From: Pohlia nutans
Lineage: Eukaryota > Streptophyta > Bryopsida > Bryales > Mniaceae
Length of the DNA stretch: 64,000 nucleotides
Assembly: GCA_022496805.1 (NCBI GenBank)
Contig: CM040092.1
Location: 21,718,113 to 21,782,112 of the forward strand
Direction of reading: 5' to 3'
Shown: piece by piece, positions 38,690 through 52,686 of the stretch
Layout of the letters: each line of letters begins with the position of its first letter
Numbering within the stretch: position 1 is the stretch's first letter
Notes under the pieces: generated by a model
What the model was told of the DNA's origin: nothing
What the model saw: only the letters and a program-made list of their open reading frames with translations
Databases searched by the model: none
Made by a program: the position numbers and the translations under genes

Positions 38690-41640
38690 TTTTATTTTTA
38701 TTTTGAAGAAAATGGTGCATTTATTCCATAGCAAACACAAAACAAACAACACTACCGCGCAATCGAGCAGGCGCAATGGTCAGCCAACAAGAACCAATTT
38801 TGAGTTTTCAAATACCTAATAAAAACCTGGAATCCTACCCCCACATCTTCCTTAAAATCTACCATTAGCAGGTCTCAAGTAATTCCTCCTAATCATCGAT
38901 GCAATGAAAGAGTAGAAAATACCATCATGGTCCCATTGAGAATTAAAAACCTTGCGTACCTTCAACAAAGCTAATGGCAAATGACGTTTGCACCAAGTCA
39001 CTTGTGCACAGCCTACTCAAGCAAAATCAAGTACAACATCTCAAATCAATTGTTCCATCAAGTCCGAAGGCCAACAATTGTTGTCCGGAGGCCAACAGTT
39101 GTTGTGGAAGATTCGGTCATTGCATCGCAACAACACGAACCATATGATTGTACCTTGGATCAGCAACTACATCTTCGTGAAAGGCATGAGAGGAGCAAGC
39201 AGGGCCGTCTCAAAAATGCACTTCTCATATAACAACTTGGATCAAAGTATACAATCCGGAGGCACTTTGGCTAGAGTGTACAGTCGGGTACAAGATGGTT
39301 ACGAATTCTGGATCCAGCTAAGATTTGTGGGAACTTTGGAAGGCCCATGTATGCTCAAAAATGAACGGAATTTCAAATTGTAAATTGCATTGGAATCACA
39401 CTAAAGTCTACTTTATCATCATTACATATACACATATGTAATTGAAAATCATACAATTTTTTTGATGTTTTCTATATGCTATCTACCATTTAGTGCTGCC
39501 ACCATTTGTAAAAGTTACAACTTGTATTTAATCGTACATATTAGAAATGAACCTTCACAATTGCTTTAGAGATACTTGATCCGACACCACTTGAACTACT
39601 TGTATGATTTCTTACTTATTTTGTACTTAAATGCAAAAAATCTTTGACTATCTTCCTTAGGTTCACTATGAAATGATAGATAGTGTATAAAAGAAATCTA
39701 AATTGTTGTATGATTTTAAATTATTCTTTTTTCACTTATTATGAAGTTGAAGCACGCTTCATTGCAATTCCAATGCAATTTGTGGTTTCAAAATCGGTTC
39801 ATTTTTGAGCATGCTAGAGCTTCCTAAAGATTGTTGAACTTTGTAGTGAAAAGTGATTGAAAAATTCGTAAGCATGTTGGAGCCGACTGTACATTATAGT
39901 AGTAGCACAAGCCCATGCATGAGCAGCCGTCTTGCAAGAGAAGAAACAGTGAATAATTAATTCATGTTCACTACTATTGCAGCATGGACAAATGTCAGCG
40001 GTCGTCGAGACAGCTTGATGGCACCACTGATTCACCGCAATCGCGTGGTGATAGACACTTTATAGAAATGCAGCTTCTTTCCGAGGGCGTTATCTAATCT
40101 ACATGTCTTTCCAGTTGGGATCGAAATTGGCAAGAACCAGTCCTATGTATTTTTCATTGATATGGAGGCTCAGACTACTACAAGGCCGATTCAAGAGGCG
40201 TCCTTTCTTCGCCGAGTATGAATATAGAAGTTCTTTACCCCGCCATCGCCATCAACATGGATCAAAAGTCAACCGAGAGACTAGAGCTAAGTATTTGTAG
40301 CAAGTAGCCAATCTAGGTTTGGAGGCCTAACTATTCGTTATAATTTGGCTCAAGCTAGTTGTACTTGGAATGTGTGTGCACCCAATCTCAAATGTATAAG
40401 CGGGATCACGCACCTAGATTGCGCACCTACGATGTGTTGAGATCTGGAAGCACTAGTATCGTGATCTCAATATCAAGCAGAGGGGAATGCCGGAATGGCC
40501 TAATATGGGTACCACTTTTACTCGTCTCACATAGTGTGACTTATGTCTAACTCATTGTATGCGTGCTAGAAATTATGTTTTTAACACCATGTATATAGTT
40601 GTAGTCATGGTGCGTATAACACCCTCTAATTTTTGTAATTTTTCAATGTTTTTTTCTTACCAAAAAGATAATTCTCGAAAATCACACTATTTTTGGAGGG
40701 GGTACCCATATCATGCCATCCCCCAGAGACCTGAAGTCTGGCAGAGCTTGGAAGATTATCGACGAGTCGTGAGATTGAGAGCTTGGATAAATTCCTAACC
40801 AATTGCCACTATTAGCGTGTATCTTAGGTCGTCGAAACAACGCCTCCGACTATGGGAGATTCGATGTTGGTAAAATTCAACACATAGGCGTTCTGTGTCT
40901 AGCAAACCGTAACTCCACTACCGATCCCTCTATGGTCTCATGATCATACTACCATCTATCCACAAGTCACGAAGACACTGCATATCTCTGCAAGCTACTT
41001 GCCATGCCCTTTGCTTTGTGAAGCCAAAGTTGTTGCCCAAAAATCTTGTAATCCACTACAACTAAGTATTCTAGATTTCCTTGCAAGTCTCAGGGGTTTA
41101 CAATTCATTTGCTCATGAAGGAGGTAAGTGTCTCATGTGGATCAATGAGCCCTAATCCGCCAACTTTTTTAGCAGCGCAACAATTCTTCCACCTAACACA
41201 GGGCTCTCACGTGTTCTTCCATCCTTGTCCAAAGGAAATTCCTAAAAGAGACGCTAATGGAATTAAGTATAGTCAAGGATCCACCTCATAGACTAAGGAA
41301 ATACCACAAAGTGGATAGAAGCACCGAGTTGACAATGACCACGCGTCTAAGGACAAGTGAATAGATGTCTAATAGCCAAGTTTCTTTGTAATCTTAGCCT
41401 CCAAAAATGTATCGACATCCACTGTCTATAGAGAAATTCCAAAGGGAGTCCCTAGTAATTTAGAAAGGACCTAGAGTAGGAATTTGGTACAACCAAAGGA
41501 TCCCAACCATCGGGGAGGAGCTTCACACCCGTACCAATAAAGCACGCATTGTCTCGTGTTGTACACACTAATTTGAGCATGATGAGGGGTTGTTCCATCT
41601 CTTGGGCCCATGCGATTGTCTTGTGTTTTAAAACTCATAA
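38690..41640 (-). mobile_element. 5'-truncated LINE (non-LTR retrotransposon) remnant
   Basis: Minus-strand conceptual translation, through several stops and frame changes, gives the order expected of the C-terminal half of an L1-type plant LINE. First FLNYLGTPFGI (about 41431-41465, the RT YLGxP motif), then VRWKNCCAAKKVGGLGLIDP (about 41135-41200, the W.xVC.PKxxGGLGL block). Next a zinc-knuckle ICPCCNSSEHELIIHCFFSC (zf-RVT, within 39814-40035), then IIWFVLLRCNDRIFHNN (about 39095-39150, the IW..RND.IF block). The minus-strand 3' end is A-rich (38690-38712 on the plus strand is T-rich). Palm catalytic motifs are absent, so it is truncated and dead. Confidence 0.75.
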
Positions 41641-41782
41641 TTCTCATTCCTTTAGTTCTTCTCAAAATTTTCAAATATATTTGTTTTCTAAACATTTTCA
41701 ATATTTACAACTCTCTCATCTTTTTTATTTAGCTATCTTTCTCTTTTATTCTTTTATTCTAAAAATCTCACAAACATTCACA

Positions 41783-42150
41783 ATGGCATTCAATACAGTC
41801 ACAATCTCATGTTTTGTTGCATTGCTCATTCTTTCACCATTCACTTCAACAGTAGTAGCAGAAGCAGTGCACTACAAAATAGTGTTGCCTCGAGGCTTTT
41901 TCAGTCAAGAAAACATGGCCCCATATTCAGTCCAATAATATCAACTAACTCTAATGGTGTTGCAACCCCTTCTACTGCAAATGTGTCTACACCAAAGTTG
42001 GATGTTGCCCTAGTCCCTCTTGACTCGGAAAAACACGGCCTTCCATTGCCTCTTCCACTTCCAATTCCAGATCCGCTTCCAATTCCACACTCACTCTCAA
42101 TTCCATTTCCATTTCCAAATTGTGATCTTGCGACTGAAGATTGTAATTGA
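41783..42150 (+). CDS. Candidate small secreted proline-rich protein, apparent frameshift
   Basis: ATG in the context CACAATGGC. Residues 1-26, MAFNTVTISCFVALLILSPF then TSTVVA, form a good signal peptide, followed by EAVHYKIVLPRGFFSQENMA. That frame stops at TAA 41936. The adjacent -1 frame continues without a gap as IISTNSNGVATPSTANVSTP, then a Pro/Leu/Ile-rich repeat (LPLPLPLPIPDPLPIP) and a Cys-containing end NCDLATEDCN, stop 42148-42150. In the same second frame, after that stop, a related module (PSSTNVSTPKLN.., ending CPPRQEC) runs to TGA 42289. One base loss near 41920-41935 would explain the split. I do not recognise the family; a cell-wall or peptide-precursor role is inference. Confidence 0.45.
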
Positions 42151-42291
42151 CGGTACGTAGATTGCAAGATAGTGAAGCAACAAACAATGACGCCAACAAA
42201 CTATAATAGTACTTCACGCCCTTCTAGCACGAATGTATCTACACCAAAGTTGAATGGACAAGGACAATGCCCACCTAGACAAGAGTGTTGA
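42151..42291 (+). pseudogene. Second STPKL module after the stop
   Basis: RYVDCKIVKQQTMTPTNYN, then STSRPSSTNVSTPKLNGQGQ and a CPPRQEC end, open in the same frame as the preceding proline-rich part. The words AATGTATCTACACCAAAGTT and AATGTGTCTACACCAAAGTT show it is a duplicate of 41978-42003. It could be a former extension of the same protein. Confidence 0.35.
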
Positions 42292-45200
42292 TTGCAAATC
42301 CAAAGCCAATGACTAAAGCAATTTGTGATGTGTTCGGAGTCTAAAGAAGAAGGCATCACTCAAAAATTATCATCTATTGTTATAAAGTAGACAATAGTCT
42401 ATTAGGGATTTTACAGACAATGCAAATTTTGTGAGATAGGATTATATATAAAAGGATGTTTTTAATTGTAATGTAGTCAAATTGTTGCCAACTTTTGAAT
42501 TTTTATAGGATTGAGCACCGGGTTGTAAAAATTCTTTACCGTTTAATTTGCAATAAATGATATTTAGAATATGAACTTATGTTCATATAAATACCAAGTA
42601 TGTCTTATGATGTTTTAAATTAATTTCTTTTAGACTTTGCACATTGGGTTTATCATTAGAATTGGTATGATTTTGAAATATCATAGGCTTCATAAGTCAT
42701 GGTTTTAGATTTAGGCTTAGAAAATTGCTATTTTCTTTGTTGGGATCCTTTTGATATGGATAAGAAGAAGTCTAATGATTCACTCTTGTTGTTGAAAATG
42801 TACTACATTCTTCGCCATATCATTTAGCAGCATGTTATTATTGAACTAGGCATCATTTGCGTAATTACCAAAATTTTGAAATTACAATCAAAATTTTAGA
42901 CTATCAAATACAATACATGGAAATATTTATTAGTTGTAAAGTATTCTCTACCTGAAACATATTAAGAAGGTAAAATATCCTTGACTATAAAAGAAGCACA
43001 TTCTCCAGTGCATTCTCAGTGGTTTCTCAAGTAAACAAGGATAGTTAGTAAGAAGCACATGTCTATTTAAATAAATATTATAAAATATTATAAACTTTAC
43101 AGCCTATACAAATAAATAATAAAATCCACTTTAAAAAACCATAGAATTTCAAAGTTTAAATTGCATAAAAAACACACGTATAAAATGTCATTTAATTTTT
43201 GAAAATAAACTCACAGAAAATGTATGAGCTAGAATGTATTGGTGATTTTGAAGTGCACAATATTATTAGGATATGTGATTTCTACCCTTTAACAAGAATT
43301 TAATTATTTAATCAATTATTGGTGATAGATATATTTTAATAATTTTAGCATTTAAATTGACAATAAATGATATCTTTATATTCCTATATTTTCACACTTG
43401 CTACAATATGTGAAATTTTGGTAATATCAAATTTGATAAAATATGCTTCATAAAGAGGCAAAATTATAAAACCAAAAAACAGTTTTTAATATAAAAGTAT
43501 AATGTTTATATTTTATCATATTTTGTATTTAAAGTGGATTTTCTTCAGTTTTCTCCAAAATTTTATAGTACTTTTAAAGTATAGATATTGTATCTCACTA
43601 AGATTGGAACTTTGTTGCTCTTTTTCAAAAAAATCACTTTTACTAAATTTTTAAGATTTTTCAAGCACATTTTGTTATTGAAATGAATTATTTATTCATC
43701 CCCTAAAACTCAAAACTTTTTTTCCACAAAAACTATTATAAATTGCCATTTCAAGTGCATTTGGAAAAAATGGAAAAATAAATTTTTTTTCTAAATTCAT
43801 CTATACAAAATTGTACTAGACTTCTATAAAAATTTGTGGAAACAATCTCATCCACTTTGCCTTCAGGATTGCAAAATCATAGAGGCCAAAATGAAGGGAA
43901 AACATTTTTTGTAACTTGTCCAATAGGGTCATTAGACTTTTATTCATCTTTGTAGAGAATTCAAAACTATGCCACTTTGAGATTTTCTTTCATCAATTAG
44001 ATAGGCATTTTAGTTATTTGTATGCCAAATTTTAAAAATAGTTGAGTTGTTTAACATATCCAAAATTATCTTGTACTAAGACAATGCTCAAAAAATGGCG
44101 ACTACATTTGAAAATTTAGAATTTTTCTTAAGAACTCAAATTTGGGAAGAATTGCAATGCAAGTAGTAAGTATAAATCTATCCACTTCTAAATCAACTAC
44201 TAAAACTTAACCATTAACAAAATAATAAATCTCATGATTTTACACTAAAATTTGACCTACTAGTCAAAGATTACTCCAAACCTATCATTTCTTGTACTGT
44301 AGAGTGCCCTAACAAAAAGATTGTCACCTCTTTTACTCACCAATGATAAAATTGATCTAAATTGACACAGAATTGGTATTTTATAAAAATAAATCAATGT
44401 ATACTCTTATCTAACACCACTATAATCAATCATACCAAGTTTCACTTTCTAAAACTAAAATGTTGATTTTTGATGAATTTTTAAGTGTTTTTGGTGTTTG
44501 ACCTTGTAAATTCATTTTAAAATGATTTATGATATATTTAAAGTTCTGATTGGACACGCTAGACAAAAGAATTAAAATTAACAACTTTTTAGTTAGAAGA
44601 ACAATTTAAAAATATGTATGTTTTCATATAAACGCAGTTGCATATTGATTGTCACTCATTATATTTGACTACTTCAACCTCTACAACTACAGTTTGATTG
44701 TCTATACTTCTTTTACACACAAAAGTGATTTAATGATTACCAAACTTGACCAATCTACCAACATGTGTATACACCCTTTGTTTTGATGAGTTCTTGTATA
44801 GAAGGCATAGATCAACACGACTCGAGGAGATTGTTTCCACAAATCAAATTCTATTAGCATTCAAGATTTACCTCAACTACTCCAAATTTTGGGCAATATT
44901 TGCACTATGTTGAACGAAATCTTTGAGGATCTTCCAAAACATTCTCAATTGGGTTGAGATCATGTGAATTTGCAGGCCAATTTAACTTCTCAAATTATTG
45001 TTGATGTTTCTAAGTTCACGTTATATTTTCTATGGTCGTGTCAACGAGTCATTAATGGTTTATGACTCATTGACTAAGTCATCTGTACATGTTAAAATTG
45101 ATCACGTTAATCTTTGAAAATTCCACTACATATCATTTATTGTGATTTTTGAGGTTTAAATGGATAAAAAAATCATCATAACCATAAATTAACTTCAAAT

Positions 45201-47801
45201 AATTTGATTTTTTTGGTAGATGGTGGATGTCACAATGGAAAACCATATTTTACAAAAAAAAATCTCCAGAAAAAAATATTTTGAAGATTTGATAGGTTTT
45301 CATTTTCTAGGATGACAGTCAAATTTTGACCCACAAGGTTTAAAAATGAGATAAATTGCTCAATTTTTGGAATTTTTGAAATTCAAAAAATGAACCAAAA
45401 ACTAGACTTGGTATTCTTGAAGTTTGGAAATTTTCATGAAAAAGTCACAAAAAACGGTGACATGGCTTTTTTTGAATAAACACCAATTTTATGGTTGTGA
45501 GTGACAGGCGACAATATTATTGTTAAGGCACTGTACAGTGGCCAAAAAGGTTTGAAAAAAATTACTTTCAACTATAGAATCTTGTATTAGACTAATGTAG
45601 AAATGTGTGGAAAGAAATCTAACCCATTTGCGTATATGAATTTTGAGATATAAATTATCAAAGTAAAGACAATTGGGTTGAATTTCTTTTTACAACTTGA
45701 CCAACAACTCACCCATTCTATTAGCACCATGCTCAAGTTGCCCTTAGAATTTCAAGCTCCATAACTTTTGAACCCACTACTTGATGCAAAAATAATTATA
45801 TTTTGATTAATTTTTGGTAAAATTTTCAAGAATATTGATGTAATCCCAAAATGCCCAGGGCTTTTGTACATAATCTAAATGTACCATAAAATGTGACCTT
45901 TCAAAAAAAATTCACTTTCAACTTCAAAGAACAAAATGAAGATATGGGTTTGGATTACATCTATACAATCAAGTTTGGAAAGAAAATGATAAAATATTTT
46001 TCAAACGAATTTACTGGTTTTAATATTGAAAATTCATCAAAACCGTATTTTTGATACATGAAATTAATCATGATTGGCTAAAATCGTAATATTTCAAAAG
46101 TTGTATAATTGCTCAAATGAATATTATTATAGTTTGGCAGAGGTGTATCAAGATCTTTCTAGTAGTGAATAAAAGACATATTAATGGATAAGAATCTTAA
46201 TCTTTAACCCAATGTTCTTCATTATACAATTTTAGAAAATTGTTCTATAATTAACAAGATAATGAGTTATTTTGTATATATAAACTTATACTAAAATCAA
46301 TATCTTCAAAGATAGAATTTAAAAACGTTTTGACTTTGATGCCATTCAAAAGTCATTATCTACAATATTCAATTCTATAAAAACTTCAAAAAATGGATTT
46401 AATAGGATTTTATTAGCCATTTTTATAGCAGCCAATAATAGACATTGAAAGGCAAAGACAAATTTAAGTTGGACTTTATGTTGTTAAATAAATTGAAACA
46501 AGCTTTTATAGAGCTAAGTTTTATATTTGCCAAATCAAAAATTCAAAATTCTGGAAAGTTAAGTTTGGATTACTATTTTGAACCAAAAATTCAAGGCGAC
46601 CAAATATGGTCACTCAAGCACTTAGAAGTTAAAATTGAACCTGTAACTTTCTACCCAAGTTCTTAAAAAACTATATAGGAGCCTATTGTCATTACACTTT
46701 ATCCATTCGTTTATTTATTTATTTATTTTACCTTTAAGTTCTTTGTGGCTATGTTTCCTTTCTTTATTGATTATCCAAGATTGGATTTTGTTAAAAAAAA
46801 ATTACCACAAACATTTACAATTTTACAATAATCTACAATTTCCATTAATATAGTTCCAAGTGACAAAAAGAGTTAGTAGTTGGTGTTTGAGGGATAACTC
46901 CTTTTCTATAACAACTCTTGAAGACTTAGAATTTGTTCACGTGTTGGACCTAGTTGACACTTATGCTTTTGCAAAATAATTTAAAATTCATGAAAATTCT
47001 AACGTGTATATATATTTGTGTGTGTTGTTGGTATTTCCGTGAATTGTATTGTGGATAAGTGGTGCTCATGGTGATCATGTGCAAATTGTTAATTTTGTAA
47101 CAATGTTTTTGGTCTCTTGCTTAAGCCCATTTGGTTTGTGAAATGTACTAGCTTTTGGAAAGCTATCTTGAATTGAATAGTTGCAAGGTAGGGTGCACCA
47201 ATTTTTTGGTCACAACCAACGTTTTTGGTCTTTTTTTAATCTGTCAAGCTCAATATAAGATTATCAAATGGAAACACACTTATAGGACTATGAAAAGTAA
47301 GTAATATCCATTCCTTAAAACACAAACATGATGTTCAATTTTTAAAATTAAATTGATAGAAGTTAAAGAACCTTATGCATTCGTAATATTTTTGATGAGT
47401 CACACTTCATTGCTATTTTACAAATGCATTCCATTTGTAATGCTATATTTGGAATTTAAACTTCAAACCTCTGTTGTGTGTATAGAATTTCACTTATTGT
47501 ACTTCTTTCTGCAATGTTTGGTTTAGGAATATTTCCATATTGTGTTTTACTTAATTTTGACATCTTTTAGCATTTACCTTGCAACCCAATTTACCAACAA
47601 ATTGGTGTGTGAGGAAAGAAGGAATTGACACTATGTGCAAGGATTTCCTTTTTTAGCTTCCATAACCCCATCTTTGTACTAATCCCATCTTTTCAAAGTA
47701 TTATCTACATTCACAAGTTGTATTGTTCTTCTAACATATACTAATTTTGTAACCGATTTGAAAGAAATTGTATTATGCTAATAGGATGTGAGCAACTAGC
47801 T

Positions 47802-48370
47802 TAACCCCTAAATGTCCTCACCCCTCTCCAAATTCGGCAATTTTGCAAAGATGCATTATAAAATGCAACTAAGAGGGATATTTTGAACTTGATGTATGAA
47901 CAAAAGTAGTACATAATGAATTTTTGATTCTATCCATATAGTTAGATCTGCGACTACTATCACCAATATATTTATTAAAGTTTTTAACTTAAAATTCAAA
48001 ATTATTTTGTAATTTAATTACGAATAAGATATTGACAATATGTGGATGAAATTTGTTGTGATGGGGTGAAATGTAATACTCTAAGTGTAGCGATTTTTGA
48101 AGATTTTTTGGTTGCTTAAATTTATGAGTTAATTTTTTCAAGAGCACTTTTAGACTAAAATCTTTGAAATTTTTGGTGAAACAATGCAACATGAAATGAG
48201 GCATAAAATTTTCACAAATCATCCCCTTTTTAATCGGATCACACATGCATGAAGCTAATTTCCTATAAAAAAAATTCAATAAAAATTTCACATCACAAAA
48301 AGTGCATGATGGATGAAAATACAAAGTGTACTTCTGTACATCATGCAAAATATGCATGATTAGGCAACCC
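47802..48370 (-). mobile_element. TTAA-ended element, inverted copy of 35201-36593
   Basis: Starts TTAACCCCTAAATGTCC. Shared inverted words include GATATTGACAATATGTGGATG, AAGAGCACTTTTAGACTAA, ACAAATCATCCCC and CATGCATGAAGCTAATTTCC. It lacks the 804-bp insert. The far end near 48370 is decayed. Confidence 0.6.
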
Positions 48371-49177
48371 AAAGAGGTCACCTAGTATAGAACATAGAGA
48401 CCACGTGCGAACAAGCCATATTTTATTGTAGGCTATTTACCAAATTTTTGAATTTTTAGAGTACCCTATAAGTACAAAAAAATCTAATCCCTTCATTTCC
48501 AACAACCCTACAATACTTATATTCACAAATCCAATGGAAAAAACTATATCCTAGTTTTCTTATAAAATTTTCATTTACCACCAATGAATGGCATCAAATT
48601 CGTTTATGCAATATACGGTTAGTATTTGGTTTATTTTCGTAACGAATAACAAGTGCAAGAGTGGACTAATAAAGACATTCGAGAAAAGGATAACTTGTAC
48701 ACAAAAACTCACCATTCAAGACAAAACAAGAGAAGGCAAACTTTGAGAACAAAAAATCAGTAAACACACATACACACCAAAGTAGTAAAATTTGCCGAGG
48801 TTCTGTCTTCATTGGCTCCTATGATCATTAACCAAAGTGTTCATCAAACATTGTTGTTACATAGTTTTAGGGGCCCAAAAAATACCCCCAATTCTAGGAA
48901 CATAGCCGAACTCTCACGAAACAATGGTAAAGACCACGCCGGTGGAGTTCCCTTGTTGAGGCCAGCCTAAACTCTAAAATCGCATGGAATGTAATCACAG
49001 GTTGTATTTCTACATACTTCATTACAGTGAATGAAAATAGAACAAGTTTTCATTCAAATCCTCCTTTACCTCATTTTTTCCATGATAAAATATATTTACT
49101 TGAAAAGAGAATATTGGTAATATATCCTCCCCTACATTATTTCTATTTGGATACCCTATAATACACTGTAGCTATGG

Positions 49178-49182
<5 letters not shown>

Positions 49183-49214
<32 letters not shown>
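49183..49214. repeat. (TA)n microsatellite
   Basis: About 16 uninterrupted TA units. Confidence 0.9.
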
Positions 49215-49216
<2 letters not shown>

Positions 49217-51360
49217 TTTTACCTCTTATGAATAAAGAACACTTTAGTTTTGTTCAGTCATATGGTTTCTACATTTTACACAGTGACTCCTCCCGAGTTG
49301 GGCACTTAGGGGTTAATTCATTATCAAATTTTAACCTTCATATCTCTTATAATATGACAAAAACATTTAAATTCGTCAAAAAATTTGACTTTTTGTTTAA
49401 AATGATTAATTGTACTCCATTGAATTCCCCAAAATATTATTTCTAAGAGGTTTAAATGAAACCACAAAACGAAAACTAAGCATGAATTTAAAAAATATCT
49501 CTACTATATATTGTCAAATTGTCATTATATATTGCAAAGTCTTAGAGGTCTAAAGTGGAAACACTCAATGTTTATGCTACTATATGTACAAGTATTTAGT
49601 ATGTAGAGATTATTTATTTTTAAATTTGAACATTTTGTTCAAGAAAATTTATCATGTAGATCTTCTTGGTGATCTTGTCTTATTAGAGCCTTTCATTTTG
49701 AACAAATTCTCATTAGAAAAGTTTTGGTGCAACATTGATAGATGAATAGATTTAATTGACAACTTAAAATTTCAAAATTTATACATTCAATTTGATTTTT
49801 TCCCTCACTAATTATGGTATATTGGGGTGAGGTGGGAACCCCTTATTGCATGTGATTTTCAAAGTTTATTGCTATCACCACTTCCATTTTTTAACCCCTA
49901 AATGTCCCATAGGCTTTATATACACAATCACCGTATTTTAATTTGCATATACCAAATCATATACTAAAATTTAGTAGAGTATTCAAATATATCATATACT
50001 TATATGTCATGAGACACTTGAATGTGGTGGTGTATTTGAATGCCAAAAATAAAACAAACTATATAAAAAATAAATACAAAAATATGTTACTACAAATGGC
50101 TTCTAAGATGTTTAAAGGATAATGCAAATCTTCAAGCACTCATAGCATGCACAATTTTGAGATTTAAAAGTACGATATGGTCTTATTGAATTTGACTTAA
50201 AAGCCTCTGATTTGATATCCATTTCAAAACATTTGGTTCAATATTGAACACAATTTTTTCCAAAAATATAATGGGGTAAAGTCACATCAACATCTCTTTA
50301 ATGTAGGAGGTTCCATTGTGAACAAAATGTTTAAAAATTACAAACACCTATCAATGGCCCCATTAAGGTTATTTTGCGTAAAATCTTCGTTTTTATATAA
50401 ATTAAATTCAGGCTACAGTGGAATGACTTAGTGACCACAAAACAAATTCCCCCGCAAATTTCTACCTTTTGGATATAAACCCATCAAAAGAAATGTGGTC
50501 ATTATGGGGCCTTGACGTTGTTGTTGTTTAAAAAAAATTGTAACCATTTTAGGTGTGTAAAATTACTATTTATTGTTAGATTTGGAATGACCATTAATAG
50601 ACTACTAGGACAACACAATTTAATAATTCAAAGTAAATTTACAATATGTTTAAATAAAATTCAAAGCAAATTTACACTTTGTTCAAATAAAGTTTCATTT
50701 AAACTCATATCACTTTTTCAGTCTTAGATTTGAATGTATGTGGAAAAGTTGAATATTTTCATCCATTCCATAGGGACACATTAGTCAATATACTAGCGAT
50801 ATTTCCTCTTACTTTAATTAAATGTAATTAACAAACAATCGCAAGTTAGAAAGCAAGAGTTTAAAAAATAAATAATTTGTTACAACATTGAATGATCACT
50901 TGCTCAACCAAGCTGTGTTTTGAGGAATTCATTACTGGTAAAAAATCACCATTTTCCCAAATTTCTAAAGCTAAAAGTTGTGCATCAAGGTGTAGCTTCT
51001 TTATTTGTTTATTCAAAAAAATTCGATAAGATTAGAGGTTCTAAAAAATGGCCCTTGTTGAACCCTCCAATCCTTGTTCATGTCACTTATAATCATGAAT
51101 ATAAGGTACTTATCCTTATGATTGCTTATGTACTAATGATTGCACATATATATTTCCATGATTGTCTAACAAAATCAATTAGAAGCAGTAATAGGAACCG
51201 GCAATGAACTTTAGAGGTTACTTCAATCTAATGTCCAACATTGATTTTTGTACAGTAACCTCAAAGAGAATTTACAATTTAACTTCATGTTCCTATAACT
51301 GCACACCAAAATCAATTATGAACAATAGTAGGAACAATGAAATTTAAAAAATTAAATTAA

Positions 51361-51402
51361 ATAAAATAATAATAATAATAATAAATAAATAAATAAATAA
51401 AA
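51361..51402. repeat. (AAT)n/(AAAT)n microsatellite
   Basis: AATAATAATAAT followed by AAATAAATAAAT without interruption. Confidence 0.85.
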
Positions 51403-52686
51403 ATTGACCCATGTGCAAAACTAGACAATTATGGATATACAAACTTGCAAAAATAACACATTGTTGCATAAAAGTAGAAATTGATTTGAGTTTTGAGATC
51501 TTGAAAATAACTAATTTTGAAAAAATCTTTTTTCAAATTAAGAAAAAAAATCTTATGAAATAGGAGCTCTTGAATAGTTGTGAGCAATAAAAGGGACGGC
51601 TACCCTACACATATCAAAATAGAATCCATTTTTGAAATTAAAATAATCCATAGGGTAGCATTTTGGCATTTCATTCTCCTTCGTGGTCATATCAATAAAC
51701 AAACAATGTGGATTAATGATTTGCTAATAATCTCAAACATTGCAATATTGGGAGCTTCCAAAGTCTCCCACATTTTCATATGAGGACAATCTAGTAAAAC
51801 GTAACTCCCCCATCAATGACCTACTCTGAGCATCATTCTGCCCTATGGACTTTTAGTTGGAAGCATTTTTGAAGAACGTGAATGTATCTCTTCTAGTTTT
51901 ACTTGAAACTTTCTCCCTAGCCCCTTAAAAGACCAAGGATTCATGGTTTTAATCTTTTAACATCCCAATTCAACATTGTTTTCAAAGATTTGTTATAAAA
52001 TGTTTGATGAAAAAAAAAGGGGGGGCTGATGTACAAAGCAAAGTGTAAATGTCAATGTGAATATCACATTTGAACGGTTGGATTCATCATTTTTTTAATT
52101 AATTAATTAACACACAAAATTTTAAAAAACATTTTGATGAAATTGAATAACATGCACTATGAGATGGTTTGGTTTCCATTATTTGATTCTACTTATCTTG
52201 GACAATCATGTTTAAGGTCTCACTTTTTGAACTACAAATGAAACTTGACATAAACCAATTTTTAATTTTTTTAAATCACAATATTTTATTTTGAAGATCC
52301 ATACCGTACAAATGATAGTCAACTAGCACAAGAACCAAGGGAAATTTGGATGGATTAAAAATTGTACATGATGCCATCAAGAGAAAGGTTGCAATATGTT
52401 CGTCGTTCATTATATGGGCACAAGCGCGTCAAAGGGTTAAATGAAAAATTCAATTGATCATATTGTCAAAATTATAATTTAGATGAGACCAAATTTTATA
52501 TCACCAAAATCAATGAAGAACATTATATGTGTTGATCAAACAACAAATAAATTTGAACAGAAAGAAGTCCAGATAGGACCTACTCAAAATGCTAAGAAAA
52601 CATGAGATTCATTTTGAGCTTCTTGGTCCTGTAGGGACTAGATTAGGAATTCCATTTTCTCTTTTATCCAATGAACCTTCATACCA

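Noticed and set aside
38988..39383. 131-codon plus-strand open frame
   Set aside because: It is antisense to the LINE C-terminal region, where the minus strand gives recognisable LINE motifs.
47989..48381. 130-codon minus-strand open frame
   Set aside because: It lies wholly in a TTAA-ended element and is not open in the related copies.
50920..51207. 95-codon open frame with mixed composition
   Set aside because: No domain, no promoter or splice context, A/T-biased; not distinguishable from chance.
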